64,000 nucleotides of DNA from Locusta migratoria (GCA_026315105.1 CM048745.1:151535323-151599322), one strand, 5' to 3'. Positions 31,984-42,364 are shown, counted from the stretch's first letter. Notes: generated from the sequence alone by a model not told the origin. Made by a program: numbers and translations.

Positions 31984-33206
31984 AATTAAAATCATACCCT
32001 TCTACAAGCCGACAAGAAGAATAGTCGACGCTATTCACGAAATAACACCACAACATCTGAAGATTGCGGGGCAGTAGTAACGTCGGTCAGGTAAAAAGAA
32101 AATGAATACCTCGTCAACAATGAAGATGGCGGGGCAACAGTAGCGCCGGTTACGAAGCAAAACAATGTGGAATAATTCAACAATAAAATTAAGCCAATAA
32201 GGCAACAAGAAGTAAAATAAAGGAAAATTAACCCCATAAGAAATAAACAAAGATCCTACAAACCACTGATGCCAAAACAAAAATAAAGAAGTTCCCTTCC
32301 TTACCGATTAAAAATACTTATGATGTAGGAAATGCCCAAAGGGTAAACCCTACGTAATATAGCTATTAGAAGATAGTCTTAAGAATGTGGAGTGTGCCCG
32401 AGGGAGCACTAACTTCCGGCGGGAGCGGCCGCGTAATTCATGACATGGCGCCTCAGACCGCGCGGCCGTTTTGGTGCACAAGTACATGTCTGTCTAAATT
32501 GCATTTAAACAGCATTATACACATTGAGGACCCATTTTTGGGGCAGGGGCGGTAAATCTTCAGTTTAAAGCACGACGATGACGGAAAGCCAAACGCTGCG
32601 TTCTAACGTGGTCAGAAAGAAGGAAGGCAGGGCAATAGACGCACAGCTAAACAAAGAACTAAGCCCGAAGATCGTCAAGAATTTCGGAACTTTGTGAGGA
32701 AGGACGTGGCGTGTTTTCAAAAGCCGATATCTGTTAAGTTGTATGCATATTACTGAGGAATAAACTATTGCTGACTTAACTTATGATAAAGAGGGTCATG
32801 TGGGTTATATAAACATCTTTCCTCCCTGTACGCACTAACTAGGACTCAATGGCTCTGTTCTATTTTATTTATAAAATATGAAGCAACCAATATATAAATT
32901 CCTTTTCATATACACCTAGTGGAAAAGAAAGATTGCTGGCAAACAAATAATGTTTTTATTTAATTACAGCATTCATAAAATCTACTAACTCAAAAAAAGC
33001 GAAAATATGTAACAGTTGTCTGAAATCAGTCGTAACCACGAATGTCAACGATGACATTAAGTCTTACACAAATAACAAGCAGAAAGCTTACTGCAGTGTA
33101 CGCTCCTACGCATGCGCGCGTTAGAGCCATCTAGTGCGCATGCGTGAATTCACGTGAGTTTACAACTGATGTCTATTCCAGTGCGCGGATTAAGTTCCTG
33201 CTAATC
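31984..33206. other. unassigned DNA, one GC-rich part
   Basis: 32395-32480 is GC-rich (CTTCCGGCGGGAGCGGCCGC). I suspect an LTR-type piece but see neither matching LTRs nor coding domains. 33100-33160 has an imperfect inverted CGCATGCGCG/TGCGCATGCG. Confidence 0.4.
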
Positions 33207-33214
33207 ATCATGGT

Positions 33215-33363
33215 CTGGAGCGCCACGTTACGGATCACGCGGCCTCCCGCGACGGAGGTTCGAATCCTCCCTCGGCGATGGATGTTAGTTTGTAAGTTTA
33301 GGGACTGATGACCCCGTAGTTAAGTCCCATAAGCTTTACAAACATTTGAACTTTTTTTTAATG
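33215..33363 (+). mobile_element. SINE family A, truncated
   Basis: Degraded head, B-box GGAGGTTCGAATCCTCC and tail GGGACTGATGACCCCGTAGT. Flanked by ATCATGGT (33207-33214, 33364-33371). Confidence 0.82.
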
Positions 33364-33480
33364 ATCATGGTTCCGTGGTAGTTACATGTCATCTGCTGTT
33401 AAACCACTATCTTTCGCGGCGGATCGTCGGTAATACTGCCTTTAGAGACAGAGAAAGGGTGGAAACCGCCGGATAGGGGA

Positions 33481-34450
33481 TTTCCTGTCAGAGAGGAAAC
33501 AGTTTCTAGTAGTCGATGGTAAGACATCGACTAAAACAGAGGTGATAACGGCCGTTCCACAGGGTAGTGTTGTTGGTCCTTTGCTGTTTCATATGTACAT
33601 AAACGATATGGGAGAAGAACTAAGCAGCAATCTTAGGCTGTTTGCAGATGACGCCGTCATTTACTATCTAGTAATCTGAACATCAATACCAACTGCAGAA
33701 CGGTCTACATAAGATACAAGTATGGTGTAAAATTGGAAATTGACTGTAAATAATGAGAAGTGTCAAGTCGTTCACATGAGTAGGAAAAGAAATCCGTTGA
33801 ACTTCGTTTTAAAAGATAAATCAATCAAAAATGAAGGCCGTAAACTCCACTAAATACCTAGGAATTACTATTACTTCAGACTTAAATTGGAAAGAAGACG
33901 TAGATAATGTCGTGCGAAAGGCGAACCAGAGACTGCGTTTCATTGGCAGAACCCTTAAAAAGATGCAACATAACTTATAAAGAAACTGCGTACACTACGC
34001 TTGTCCGTTCTTTTTTGGAGTATTGCTGCCCAGTGTGGGATCCTTATCAGGTGGGTTTGACGGAGCACAACAAGAGTCCAAAGAAGAGCAGCTCGTTTCG
34101 TATTGTCACGATACAGGGGAGACCGTTACGGATATGATACAGGATCTGGGATGGGATCATTACAACAACGGAGCTTATCGCTGCGGCGTTGGCTACTTAC
34201 GGGACTCCAATGACCAACATTTTCCTCCGAATGCGAAAATATATTGTTAACTGCCACTTACATTGGTAGAAAAGACATCAGGATAAAATTAGAGTCATCA
34301 GAGCTCGAACGAAGAGATTCAAGTGTTCTTCCCGCACGCTATTCGAGAATGGAATGGGAGATAAATAGTATAAAGGTGGTTCGATGAACCCTCTGCCAAG
34401 CACTTAAATGTGATTTGCGGAGTATCCTATGCAGATGTAGATGTAGAACA
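33481..34450 (+). mobile_element. CR1/Jockey-like LINE, 5'-truncated, disabled
   Basis: Begins within the RT: FLSERKQFLVVDGKT, then VPQGSVVGPLLFHMYINDMG (RT motif B neighbourhood) and LRLFADDAVIYY (motif C, catalytic ADD). Downstream are IGRTL, TTLVRSFLEYCCPVWDP and the 3' end IREWNGR. The 3' end has CTCTGCCAAGCACTTAAATG and GCAGATGTAGATGTAGA. Frameshifts and stops break it. The order RT, then this 3' end, without RNase H separates it from the I-like LINE. Confidence 0.82.
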
Positions 34451-35380
34451 CCATCAGTTGTGTAAGAGAATCACCATACTGGGGTCTGACGCAATTGCGA
34501 CTTCCCCACGCACGCCTCTTTAAGACCTTTATGACACTGTCGTGCTCTACGACCTCTGGCACATTCAAAATTGACCCAACTCCGTTGTTCCTGTTTGGAA
34601 AACATAGTGACACCATCATGTCAGATCGCTCGCTCACGAGTGTTTCCCTCGATTGTGCGCACGCTGTGACGTGGGACGGGCGAGTCCACTTGCTCAGAGG
34701 TAAGGTAGGTATGTCAATTTGCGCTATCAGCGACAATAGTATATTTCATTGCATAGTGCCCACAGCAGTGTTGCCACTATTTCAGAACCAACCCTCGTAT
34801 ATTTCATGTACTCCACGTGCACTGTTTCATCACTAAATCTTGAGTGAATTGGAGAACTCAAGAGGGTGTACTAATTGGCCCACTTTAGGTTACAGTAGTA
34901 ACACTAAAAGTGGGCGTATGCGATCGTCTTTTGACAGCTCGAAACACTAAAAGTGTCGTCTTTTGACAGCTCGAAATTTAAATGAAAATAACGGCTTAAC
35001 TATTCATCTGACACGAAAATTGAATAACCTAATTTGTAGAGGAGAAAATTCTCTACAACTTAGCTCCCTTACGTTTTTTTTTTTTCATATCTCGTATCGT
35101 TTGAGACATATTTGCAAAAATAACGGAGATTTGACACCCTCCATTGAATTAACGAAAACGAGCCGTTCGGAGATGTCACATGACATTCCTCGCGTATTTG
35201 ATGATTTTCTTATTATAACTTACACGTAGTCATTTCAAAGCAACGGCACACTGAGGAATTGACAAGAACATTTCGTTCTTCGTACGATAAATGATAATCT
35301 AATGTCTACAAATGCCATATTAACATCAGTTAAGAATGGCCATGAATAGTATGAAATTAAAGAATTCCCGTTTTGCTTTA
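34451..35380. other. unassigned DNA
   Basis: Overlapping open frames at 34404-34736 (minus) and 34495-34836 (plus) have no domain I know. A 20-bp block, CGTCTTTTGACAGCTCGAAA, is repeated at about 34926 and 34955. Confidence 0.45.
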
Positions 35381-35381
35381 T

Positions 35382-35455
35382 AGCCGTAGCGTAGTGGGCA
35401 AAGTGCTGGACTGTGACGCGGAAAGGTCGGTGGTTCGAAACCCACTTCTTAATTT
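35382..35455 (+). mobile_element. tRNA-like SINE head
   Basis: An A-box-like TAGCGTAGTGGGCAAAGTGC and a B-box GGTGGTTCGAAACCCACT are spaced as in a tRNA. There is no paired acceptor stem and a SINE-like A/T-rich end follows, so I do not call a tRNA gene. It lies 19 bp before the RTE insertion. Confidence 0.6.
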
Positions 35456-35474
35456 TATTTCCTATAAGGGTTTC

Positions 35475-35587
35475 CCACTCCCATGAACCACAGACATTGC
35501 CGAGGTGGGGTGGCTTGCGTGCCTCAACGATACAGATAGCCGTACCGTAGGTGCAACCACAGCGGAGGGGTATCTGTGGAGAGGCCA
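35475..35587 (+). ncRNA. candidate HDV-like ribozyme at the RTE 5' end
   Basis: The first seven bases CCACTCC can pair with GGGGTGG at 35507-35513 (one G-U), which would be P1 starting at nucleotide 1. CCACAGA (35488-35494) pairs with TCTGTGG (35573-35579) as P2. TTGC (35515-35518) and GCAA (35553-35556), with CCT/AGG inside, could form P4. This nested order matches the HDV-like double pseudoknot known at 5' ends of several non-LTR elements. P3 and the catalytic C are not convincing by eye. Confidence 0.4.
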
Positions 35588-35688
35588 GACAAACGTGTGG
35601 TTCCTGAAGAGGGGCAGCAGCCTCTTCAGTAGTTACAGGGGCAACAGTCTGGATGATTGACTGAGCTGGCCTTGTAACATCAGCTAAT

Positions 35689-38600
35689 GTGGCTTTGCCA
35701 CACAGCTACTGCGAACGGCTGAAAGCAAGGGGAAACTACAGCCGTTACCTTTCCCGAGGACATGCAGCTCTACTGTATGAACATATGATGATGGCATCCT
35801 CTCGGGTAAAATATTCCGGAGGTAAAATAGTCCCCCATTCGGATCTCCGGGCGGGGACTACTCAGGAGGATGTGATCATCAGGAAAGACAATACTGGCAT
35901 TCTACGGGTCGGAGCGTGGAATGTTAGATCCCTTAATCGTGTAGGAAAATTAGAAAATTTAAAAAGGGAAATGGATAGGTTGAAGTTAGATATAGTGGGG
36001 ATTAGTGAAGTTCGGTGGCAGGATGAACAGGATTTCTGGTCAGGTGAGTACAGGATTATAAATACAAAATCAGTTGGGGGTATCACAGGAGTAGGATTGA
36101 TATTGAATAAGAAAATAAGAATGCGGGTAAACTACTATGACCAGCACAGTGATCGCATTATCATTGTCAAGATAGATACGAAGCCAACACCGACAACAGT
36201 AGTACAGGTTTATATGCCAACTAGCTCTGCCGATGATGAGGAAATCGAAGAAATATATGAGGAGCTAAAGGAAATTATTCAGACAATTAAGGGAGAGGAA
36301 AATTTAATTGTTATGGGAGACTGGAATTCGGTAGTAGGACAAGGCAGTGAAGGGAAGATAGTAGGTGAATATGGTCTGGGCAAAAGGAATGAAAGAGGAA
36401 GTCGCCTGGTAGAATTTTGCACAGAACATAATTTAGTTATAACAAACACCTGGTTCAAGAATCACAAAAGAAGGTTGTATACGTGGAAGAGACCAGGAGA
36501 CACTGGAAGATATCAGATAGATTTTATAATGGTAAGACATAGATTTCGGAATCAGGTTCTACAGTGTAAGACATACCCAGGGGCAGATATAGACTCTGAC
36601 CATAACTTGTTGGTTATGAACTGTAGGCTGAAACTAAAGAAACTACAAAAAGGTAGGAAAATAAGGAGATGGGACCTGGATAAATTGAAGGAACCTGAGG
36701 TTCTTAAAAATTTCAGAGGGAGCTTTAGGCAACAATTGACAGAAACGGGGGGAAATAAAACAGTAGAGGAGGAATGGGTAAAATTGAGAGATGAAATAGT
36801 GAAGGTAGCAGAGGACAAAATAGGTAGGAAGGCAAGACCTACAAAAAATCCTTGGATATCACAGGAGATACTAAATTTAATCGATGAAAGGAGAAAATAT
36901 AAAAATGCAGTAAATGAAACAGGCAAAATGGAGTACAGACGACTAAGAAATGAGATTGACAGGAAGTGCAAAATGGCTAAGCAGGAGTGGCTAGAAGGCA
37001 AATGCAAGGATGTAGAAGAATGTATAAATAGGGGAAAAATAGATACAGCCTACAGGAAAATAAAAGAAACATTTGGAGATAAGAAAAACAGCTCTATGAA
37101 TATCAAGGACACTGATGGAAAACCAGTTCTCAGCAAAGAAGGGAAAGCTGAAAGGTGGAAAGAATATATAGAGGGGCTCTACAAAGGAAATGAACTTCGA
37201 GACAATATTGTAGGAAGGGAAGAGGATGTAGATGAAGATGAAATAGGAGATACTGTACTGAGAGAAGAATTTGACAGAGCCCTGAAAGACCTAAGTCGAA
37301 ACAAGGCCCCTGGAATAGATGATATTCCCTCAGAGCTACTGAAGTCTCTGGGAGAACCAGCCATGACAAAATTGTTTCACCTGGTGTGTAAGATGTATGA
37401 GACAGGTGAAGTACCCTCAGACTTTAAGAAAAATGTTATAATCCCCATCCCTAAGAAAGCAGGTGCAGACAGGTGTGAAAACTACAGAACCATCAGTTTA
37501 ATAAGTCATGGCTGCAAAATATTAACGCGAATTATATACAGAAGGATGGAAAAGCTGGTAGAAGCCGACCTCGGGGAAGATCAGTTTGGGTTCAGGAGAA
37601 ATGTAGGAACACGGGAGGCAATACTCACTTTACGGCTTATCCTAGAAGATAGATTAAGAAAAGGCAAATCTACATTTCTAGCTTTTGTAGATTTGGAGAA
37701 GGCTTTTGACAATGTTGATTGGAATAAACTCTTTAAAGTTCTGAAAAAAGCAGGAGTAAATTATAGGGAGCGTAAGGTTATTTACAACTTGTACAAAAAC
37801 CAGACAGCGGTTGTCAGAGTTGAAGGGCATGAAAGGGATGCAGTGGTTGGGAAGGGAGTGAGACAGGGTTGTAGCCTTTCTCCAATGTTATTCAATTTGT
37901 ACATTGAACAAGCTATAAAGGAAAGCAAGGAGAAATTTGGTGAAGGTATAAAAGTTCAGGGGGAAGAATTAAAAACATTGCGTTTTGCCGATGACATAGT
38001 AATTCTGTCAGATACAGCAAAGGACCTGGAAGAGCAATTGAATGGAATGGACAGTGTGCTGAAAGGTGCATATAAGATGAACATTAACAAGAGCAAAACT
38101 AGGGTAATGGAGTGCAGTGTAAGAAAATCAGGTGATGCTGAAGGAATTAGATTGGAAAACGAAGCAATAAAGGAGGTAGATGAGTTTTGTTACTTGGGCA
38201 GTAAAATAACAAATGATGAGCGCAGTACAGAGGATATGAAATGCAGAATGGCAATGGGTAGAAAAGCGTTTTTGAAAAAGAGAAATTTGTTAACATCGAA
38301 TATTGATTTAGGCCTAAGGAAGTCCTTTCTGAGGGCATTTGTATGGAGTGTTGCCTTGTATGGGAGTGAGACATGGACGATAAACAGTGCGGACAGGAAG
38401 AGGATTGAGGCTTTTGAAATATGGTGCTACAGAAGAATGCTGAAGATTAGGTGGGTGGATCGCGTAACTAATGAGGAGGTACTGAACAGAATTGGGGAGA
38501 AAAGGAATTTCTGGCATACGTTGACTAAAAGAAGGGATAGATTGGTAGGACACATTCTTAGACATCAAGGAATTGTTAATTTAGTGTTGGAGGGAAGTGT

Positions 38601-38748
38601 GTGGGGAAAAAATCGCAGGGGAAGACCAAGAGATGGATACAGTAAGCAGATTCAGACAGATGTAGATTGTCGTTCTTATGTGGAGATGAAGAGGCTTGCT
38701 CAGGATAGGGTATTGTGGAGAGCTGCATCAAACCAGTCTCCGGACTGA
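35689..38748 (+). CDS. RTE-like endonuclease/reverse transcriptase
   Basis: An intact 1019-residue polyprotein. Residues about 70-310 form an apurinic-type endonuclease: WNVRSL (metal-binding N), SEVRW (catalytic E), GDWNS, QIDFIMV and SDHN. This domain nicks the target DNA. Residues about 390-500 are lysine-rich and helical. The reverse transcriptase spans about 555-790: NKAPGIDDIPSELL, PIPKK, QFGFRR, FVDLEKAFD (motif A), GVRQGCSLSP (motif B) and FADD near 766 (motif C). It copies the RNA at the nick. The C-terminal 230 residues (YLGSK, SVALYGSETW, VGHILRHQGI, NRRGRPRDG) are the conserved tail seen alone in the truncated copies. No RNase H or zinc knuckle. The methionine at 35689 is the first in frame before the endonuclease, but initiation could be at a later Met. 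Insect gene sets often call this 'craniofacial development protein 2-like'. It is a transposon protein. Confidence 0.95.
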   Translation: MALPHSYCERLKARGNYSRYLSRGHAALLYEHMMMASSRVKYSGGKIVPHSDLRAGTTQEDVIIRKDNTGILRVGAWNVRSLNRVGKLENLKREMDRLKLDIVGISEVRWQDEQDFWSGEYRIINTKSVGGITGVGLILNKKIRMRVNYYDQHSDRIIIVKIDTKPTPTTVVQVYMPTSSADDEEIEEIYEELKEIIQTIKGEENLIVMGDWNSVVGQGSEGKIVGEYGLGKRNERGSRLVEFCTEHNLVITNTWFKNHKRRLYTWKRPGDTGRYQIDFIMVRHRFRNQVLQCKTYPGADIDSDHNLLVMNCRLKLKKLQKGRKIRRWDLDKLKEPEVLKNFRGSFRQQLTETGGNKTVEEEWVKLRDEIVKVAEDKIGRKARPTKNPWISQEILNLIDERRKYKNAVNETGKMEYRRLRNEIDRKCKMAKQEWLEGKCKDVEECINRGKIDTAYRKIKETFGDKKNSSMNIKDTDGKPVLSKEGKAERWKEYIEGLYKGNELRDNIVGREEDVDEDEIGDTVLREEFDRALKDLSRNKAPGIDDIPSELLKSLGEPAMTKLFHLVCKMYETGEVPSDFKKNVIIPIPKKAGADRCENYRTISLISHGCKILTRIIYRRMEKLVEADLGEDQFGFRRNVGTREAILTLRLILEDRLRKGKSTFLAFVDLEKAFDNVDWNKLFKVLKKAGVNYRERKVIYNLYKNQTAVVRVEGHERDAVVGKGVRQGCSLSPMLFNLYIEQAIKESKEKFGEGIKVQGEELKTLRFADDIVILSDTAKDLEEQLNGMDSVLKGAYKMNINKSKTRVMECSVRKSGDAEGIRLENEAIKEVDEFCYLGSKITNDERSTEDMKCRMAMGRKAFLKKRNLLTSNIDLGLRKSFLRAFVWSVALYGSETWTINSADRKRIEAFEIWCYRRMLKIRWVDRVTNEEVLNRIGEKRNFWHTLTKRRDRLVGHILRHQGIVNLVLEGSVWGKNRRGRPRDGYSKQIQTDVDCRSYVEMKRLAQDRVLWRAASNQSPD

Positions 38749-38837
38749 AGACCACAACAACAACAACATAAGGGTTTCAGATACTCTTATTAATTAATTT
38801 ATTATTACTATTTAGATTATTATTTTGTTACAAAATA

Positions 38838-39640
38838 ATTAAAATATCCACGGGTGTACTGCCGGTCTATAGTGTCCAACGGGCACAATATTTCGGCGAT
38901 CATACATGTCGCTATCATCAGGTGAACTGACGGACTGAGCTCCTGGAAACGCGCCGGCACGGAGATCCGCACGCTACGGCTGCTCGAAGGGAACTGGGTT
39001 CTAGCCCGGTAGCGGGCGATTTAAATACCCTCGGCCCGCGGAGCATCCCCTCCGTGGTACGCACCCCGCGCCGCGGTCGCACAGTGGAACCGAATGCGAC
39101 GGCGTCTGAGATGACGTCGGTGCGAGGGCTCTGTCCGCCGTGGTCGTCACTTCGTTACGTTTGCTAGATTTACTCTTAATTAACCCAATCGCTGGTTCCC
39201 AAGCTTTGCTAAGATTATAGCCACAGTCACGGTTTATGAGGTCGTCACTTGTGCGAATTTCAATGGCCTCTCAAACGACGCAGTCCCAGTATCTCGACGT
39301 CTGTACCAGAATCCTAGTGCTTTCATACTCCATCGCATGATTCTCCGACAAACAATGTTCCACGACCGCCGACTTGCTCGGATACATCAATCGTGTGTGC
39401 CTCTGGTCTTCAACGCATCGATCCTCGACGGTACGCATCGTCTGTTCAATATCCGACTTTCCACACTGACACGGTATCTGGTGCACGCCGGCCTTCCTCA
39501 AACAGAGATCATCTTTAGCGCTCCCCACCAGTGCACGAATTTTATTCGGCGGACAAAAAACAGTTCCAACCTGGTGTTTTTTCAAAATGCGGGCGATTTT
39601 CCCCGAGAGTGCGCCGGTATATGGAAAAATGTTTGCAAAA
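38838..39640 (-). mobile_element. Penelope-like element, 3' part with GIY-YIG domain
   Basis: On the minus strand, about 39585-39205 encodes CLRKAGVHQIPCQCGKSDIE, then VEDRC, KSAVVEHCLSENHAMEYEST and, past one TGA, EAIEI, INRDCGYNLSKAWEP. This is the GIY-YIG endonuclease of Penelope-like elements. The usual Y of the first motif is H and YIG has become DIE, and an apparent CGA-to-TGA stop follows VV. A 3' region follows (CpG-rich, to 38838) with the hammerhead-like box near its end and the terminal sequence that forms the hairpin at 31891. No RT remains upstream. Confidence 0.82.
38880..38925 (-). ncRNA. candidate hammerhead-like motif of the Penelope-like element
   Basis: On the minus strand: CTGATGA (38921-38915), then TAGCGACATGTATGATCGCC with a GCGA/TCGC stem, then GAAA (38894-38891). 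It lies downstream of the endonuclease region, where PLE hammerheads have been reported. Outer stems not established. Confidence 0.5.
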
Positions 39641-40242
39641 ACTTATAAAACTACAAATCTAAAGTGGGCCGTAAAACACGTCAGTGCGATTTTTTTTTTT
39701 TTTTTTTTTTTTTTATTTGGGGCAGTGCGATTACGATTCCTACCCTGCAAGCAGTACAGAAGCCGTGTAGGACCCCGGCACAGAGAAATCTGTCGGTGGC
39801 TTCGGTAATACAGTGTCCAGAGTGCCAGTGAGGGAGACGATCAGGTCGAGAAGGCGAAAGTCGGCGTGGTGAGCGCGCGCGGTTACAGCAGGCGGTCCGT
39901 CGTGACGCGACGCGGCCGGTGGGAGCTAATAATAGCGAGAGGCGTTAGCCATTAGCCGGCAGCTAGTGGCTGGTGGCTAGCGGTAGCCGGGACTGGTCGG
40001 ACGGGTCCGCCGACCCTGCAACCGGGCCACGGACGCTTCCGCCGCCCGCCCGCTGACCCCAGCAGGGCTCGCTGCCGCGCCAAGCTGGCCTCATTCGCAC
40101 AACACGAGCCACCACCCGACACCAAGCGCGCCTCTGCTGCTCCACAGCCAGTGCCTAACACCTGCCACCACGCTCTCTCCTCACCCACTGCTGCTGGCGT
40201 TTTAGGGAGGTTTCCCTCAGCACTAGGGCAGATGTCAGGATC
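39641..40242. other. unassigned, poly-T then CpG-rich block
   Basis: A T-homopolymer (39691-39713) precedes a GC- and CpG-rich block (about 39780-40180) with open frames on the minus strand (39952-40188) that show no domain. Like the blocks at 2560 and 10840, it could be promoter or untranslated sequence of a host gene or an LTR, undecided. Confidence 0.4.
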
Positions 40243-40258
40243 TTAACACCCTCCCAGC

Positions 40259-41065
40259 CGGGACTGCGGCGCGACAGTCACGGTCTGCACGGCCGCTACG
40301 GTCGAGGGCTCGAATCCCCCCTCGGGCATGAATATTTGTGCCGTCCTTAGTATTAGCACAGAGTAACATATACAGAGAAGAAACCACCCCTACACCCGCT
40401 GCCCTAGTAGTTCCGTAAGATGCTAGCAGGTGAGAGTAACATATACAGAGAAGAAATCACCTCTACACCACTGTCCTTGGCAGCGGTGGCCAAGGGAACT
40501 GCGGCGCGCCAGTCACGGTCTGCACGGACACTACGGTCGAGGGCTCGAATCCCCCCCTCGGGCATGGATATTTGTGCCGGCCTTAGTATTAGCACAGAGT
40601 AACATATACAGAGAAGAAACCACCCCTACACCACTGTCCTACGCTGCCCTCGTAGTTCCGTAAGATGCTAGCAGGTGTCAGCCGGATCGGTGGCTTAGGG
40701 GATGCCTCTCGCACGTCAGAGGGTAGCGTGGAGGGGAGGCTGAGGGGAGAGCTCGTGCCGCCTGCCAAGAGTTCACGGCTGTGTCCAGCTTGCTGGCGTC
40801 TGAGGGGAGGTGGTGGTGGGGGCAGCCGCTACCTGCCGCCTGCTCTGACCAGTTTAAAGGGCTGCTTTTGACCGCAGCGCCATCATGTGACATCTTACGG
40901 AACTGGTGGAAAACCTCCCTCCCGCACCCCTGAGCGTAGGACCGGGCCCTTACGGAGGTTTCCCGTCTGTATATATTTGTCTGTGGTATTAGCTACTTCA
41001 TAAGTAGTTTGTAAGTTTAGGGACTGATGACCCCGTAGTTAAGTCGCATAAGCCCTACAAACACT
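40259..41065 (+). mobile_element. SINE family A expanded by internal duplication
   Basis: The duplication TTAAC(A/G)CCCTCCCAGC (40243-40258, 41066-41081; one mismatch) encloses 807 bp. Two SINE-A tRNA heads occur in tandem (B-boxes GAGGGCTCGAATCCCCCC at about 40305 and 40542), but only one tail, GGGACTGATGACCCCGTAGT, at about 41020. Each head is followed by the same non-SINE stretch (CAGAGTAACATATACAGAGA ... GTTCCGTAAGATGCTAGCAG), giving a repeat unit of about 237 bp. A further 320 bp of foreign GC-rich sequence follows. Near its end CATCTTACGGAACT inverts part of the unit. Confidence 0.8.
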
Positions 41066-41081
41066 TTAACGCCCTCCCAGC

Positions 41082-41459
41082 GAAAGAAAGCGATATTGAA
41101 GATCACTCACCTGTACTAAATAAATAAATGGTATCCCAACAGCATAAAACAAGGCACCAAAGAGCAGTAAGTTCTGCATGTGCCCGCCTCTCTCCATCAG
41201 GGAGAGGAATGAAAGATGAAAAATAAATAAGTAAAACGCTAGCCTTACGCCTAAATGCCTACTGTGGCGGCGCACCGAGCGTCACGGACGCCTCGTTCCG
41301 AGAGTGCTGGAGCTCATCTGCTTCAACTTCAACCAAGTCGTTTTCGGTTATGAAAATAAACGAAGGAAAATGCTTAACACAACCAAGGTCACCGAACTTG
41401 ACGTTAGAAAAATTCCACTCACAAGTAAACCTACGAGAACGTCGCTCTCCGATCTGTCT
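41082..41459. other. unassigned DNA
   Basis: No element recognised. Short ORFs only. Confidence 0.45.
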
Positions 41460-42135
41460 TACATTTGGATATATTGCAATATATGAAAAACTAAAGGGAC
41501 ATGTACATCAAAACCTTTTGTTGACAAACTTCCACAGTTGAAATGATATATCTTTAATAAAAATGTTCGCTTCAGCTGTTTACTTAAAAAAAGAAGGCCG
41601 GTTTTGCGACTTTCGGGTCAAATAGGGTTAAAACATAAAACCAGGGGCTCCCCAATACAAACAACAACCACCCCGGCTGCCAGAACACATCACATAAAAA
41701 ATCAAGGCGACAACCGCCCTCGTCGACCAAACCAGATAGAGCCAGGCGGCACGGGCAGCGACGTGGACTTGTATTGGGGAGCCCCTGGTTTTATGTTTTA
41801 ACCGTATTTGACCCGAAGATGCGACTTTTAAGTCGCGAAACTGGTCGTCTTTTTTTTAAAAAAAGTAAACAGCTGAAGCGGACCCTTTTATTAAAAAAGG
41901 GACGTGTATTTTTTAATGGCGCAAGAACATATTAAAAGGGCGATACTCTCGCTCCTAAATGAGGGCTAAGACGGGAAACCTGGGATGACAGAAATTAGTG
42001 AAGCGATTATAAGGATTTCTTTGTTATGATAGTGTCTTACGAAAAAGACGAAAATCTCCCTAGGTGTATTGGACGGGGACTGAAAGGGGGGCCAACTACC
42101 CAGAAAGAGACCAATGTTTTGCTACAAAAATATGA
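41460..42135 (+). mobile_element. partial long-TIR element (as 59568-60737) with insertion
   Basis: 41490-41515 (ATGAAAAACTAAAGGGACATG) and 41900-42125 (GGCGCAAGAACATATTAAA, GATTAGTGAAGCGAT-like, GGGGCCAACTACCC) follow the left arm of 59568-60737 in the same order. Only one arm is present. The foldback at 41553-41894 sits between. Confidence 0.7.
41553..41894. repeat. imperfect inverted repeat, Penelope-type box
   Basis: Arms about 41553-41660 and 41769-41894 pair, with an intact TTGTATTGGGGAGCCCCTGG junction at the inside. The right arm includes CGAAGATGCGACTTTTAAGT, CGCGAAACTGG: a GCGACTT/AAGTCGC stem followed by GAAA. It resembles the other hammerhead-like foldbacks. The left arm has lost part of the stem. 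Confidence 0.75.
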
Positions 42136-42364
42136 GCGGTGAAGAACCAAGCCGCTGCAGGCAGTGGTCCTTGGTACACTGTCGGAAGAGCCTGCCGCCA
42201 TGTCAAAATATTGATAATTGACATCTTTGAATTGTTCCATTTTTCTGCTTTTTTATGCTACTTTATTTTCCTTCCTCATTTTGTGTGGGTGCTGAGCTTC
42301 CCCAAAAATCTCGTGCGGGATACACCAGCACCGGAACACCCGCGGAGTCGGCGCCCTTTAACCA

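Larger units (their letters stand above)
35475..38767 (+). mobile_element. full-length RTE-like non-LTR retrotransposon
   Basis: An 11-bp duplication ATAAGGGTTTC (35464-35474, 38768-38778) exactly flanks the element. It has a 214-nt leader, one 1019-codon ORF, only 19 nt after the stop and a CAACAACAACAAC tail. A single ORF with AP-type endonuclease followed by RT, no RNase H, a very short 3' UTR and a trinucleotide tail fit the RTE clade. It is the only copy here with both ends and an unbroken ORF. Related copies: 6555-6950, 26984-27863, 28521-30011, 42675-43418. Confidence 0.95.

Noticed and set aside
32395..32480. LTR of a Gypsy-type retrotransposon
   Set aside because: Composition and GGCGGGAGCGGCCGC are suggestive, but no paired LTR, primer-binding site or pol domain is visible.
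35382..35455. tRNA gene
   Set aside because: A- and B-boxes are present but I found no paired acceptor stem or CCA-ready end. Treated as a SINE head. The same applies to all other tRNA-like boxes in the window.
35689..38748. Host gene 'craniofacial development protein 2-like'
   Set aside because: The ORF has endonuclease and RT motifs, is intronless, has a trinucleotide tail and is flanked by a target-site duplication. The name is a database label for RTE-type elements.
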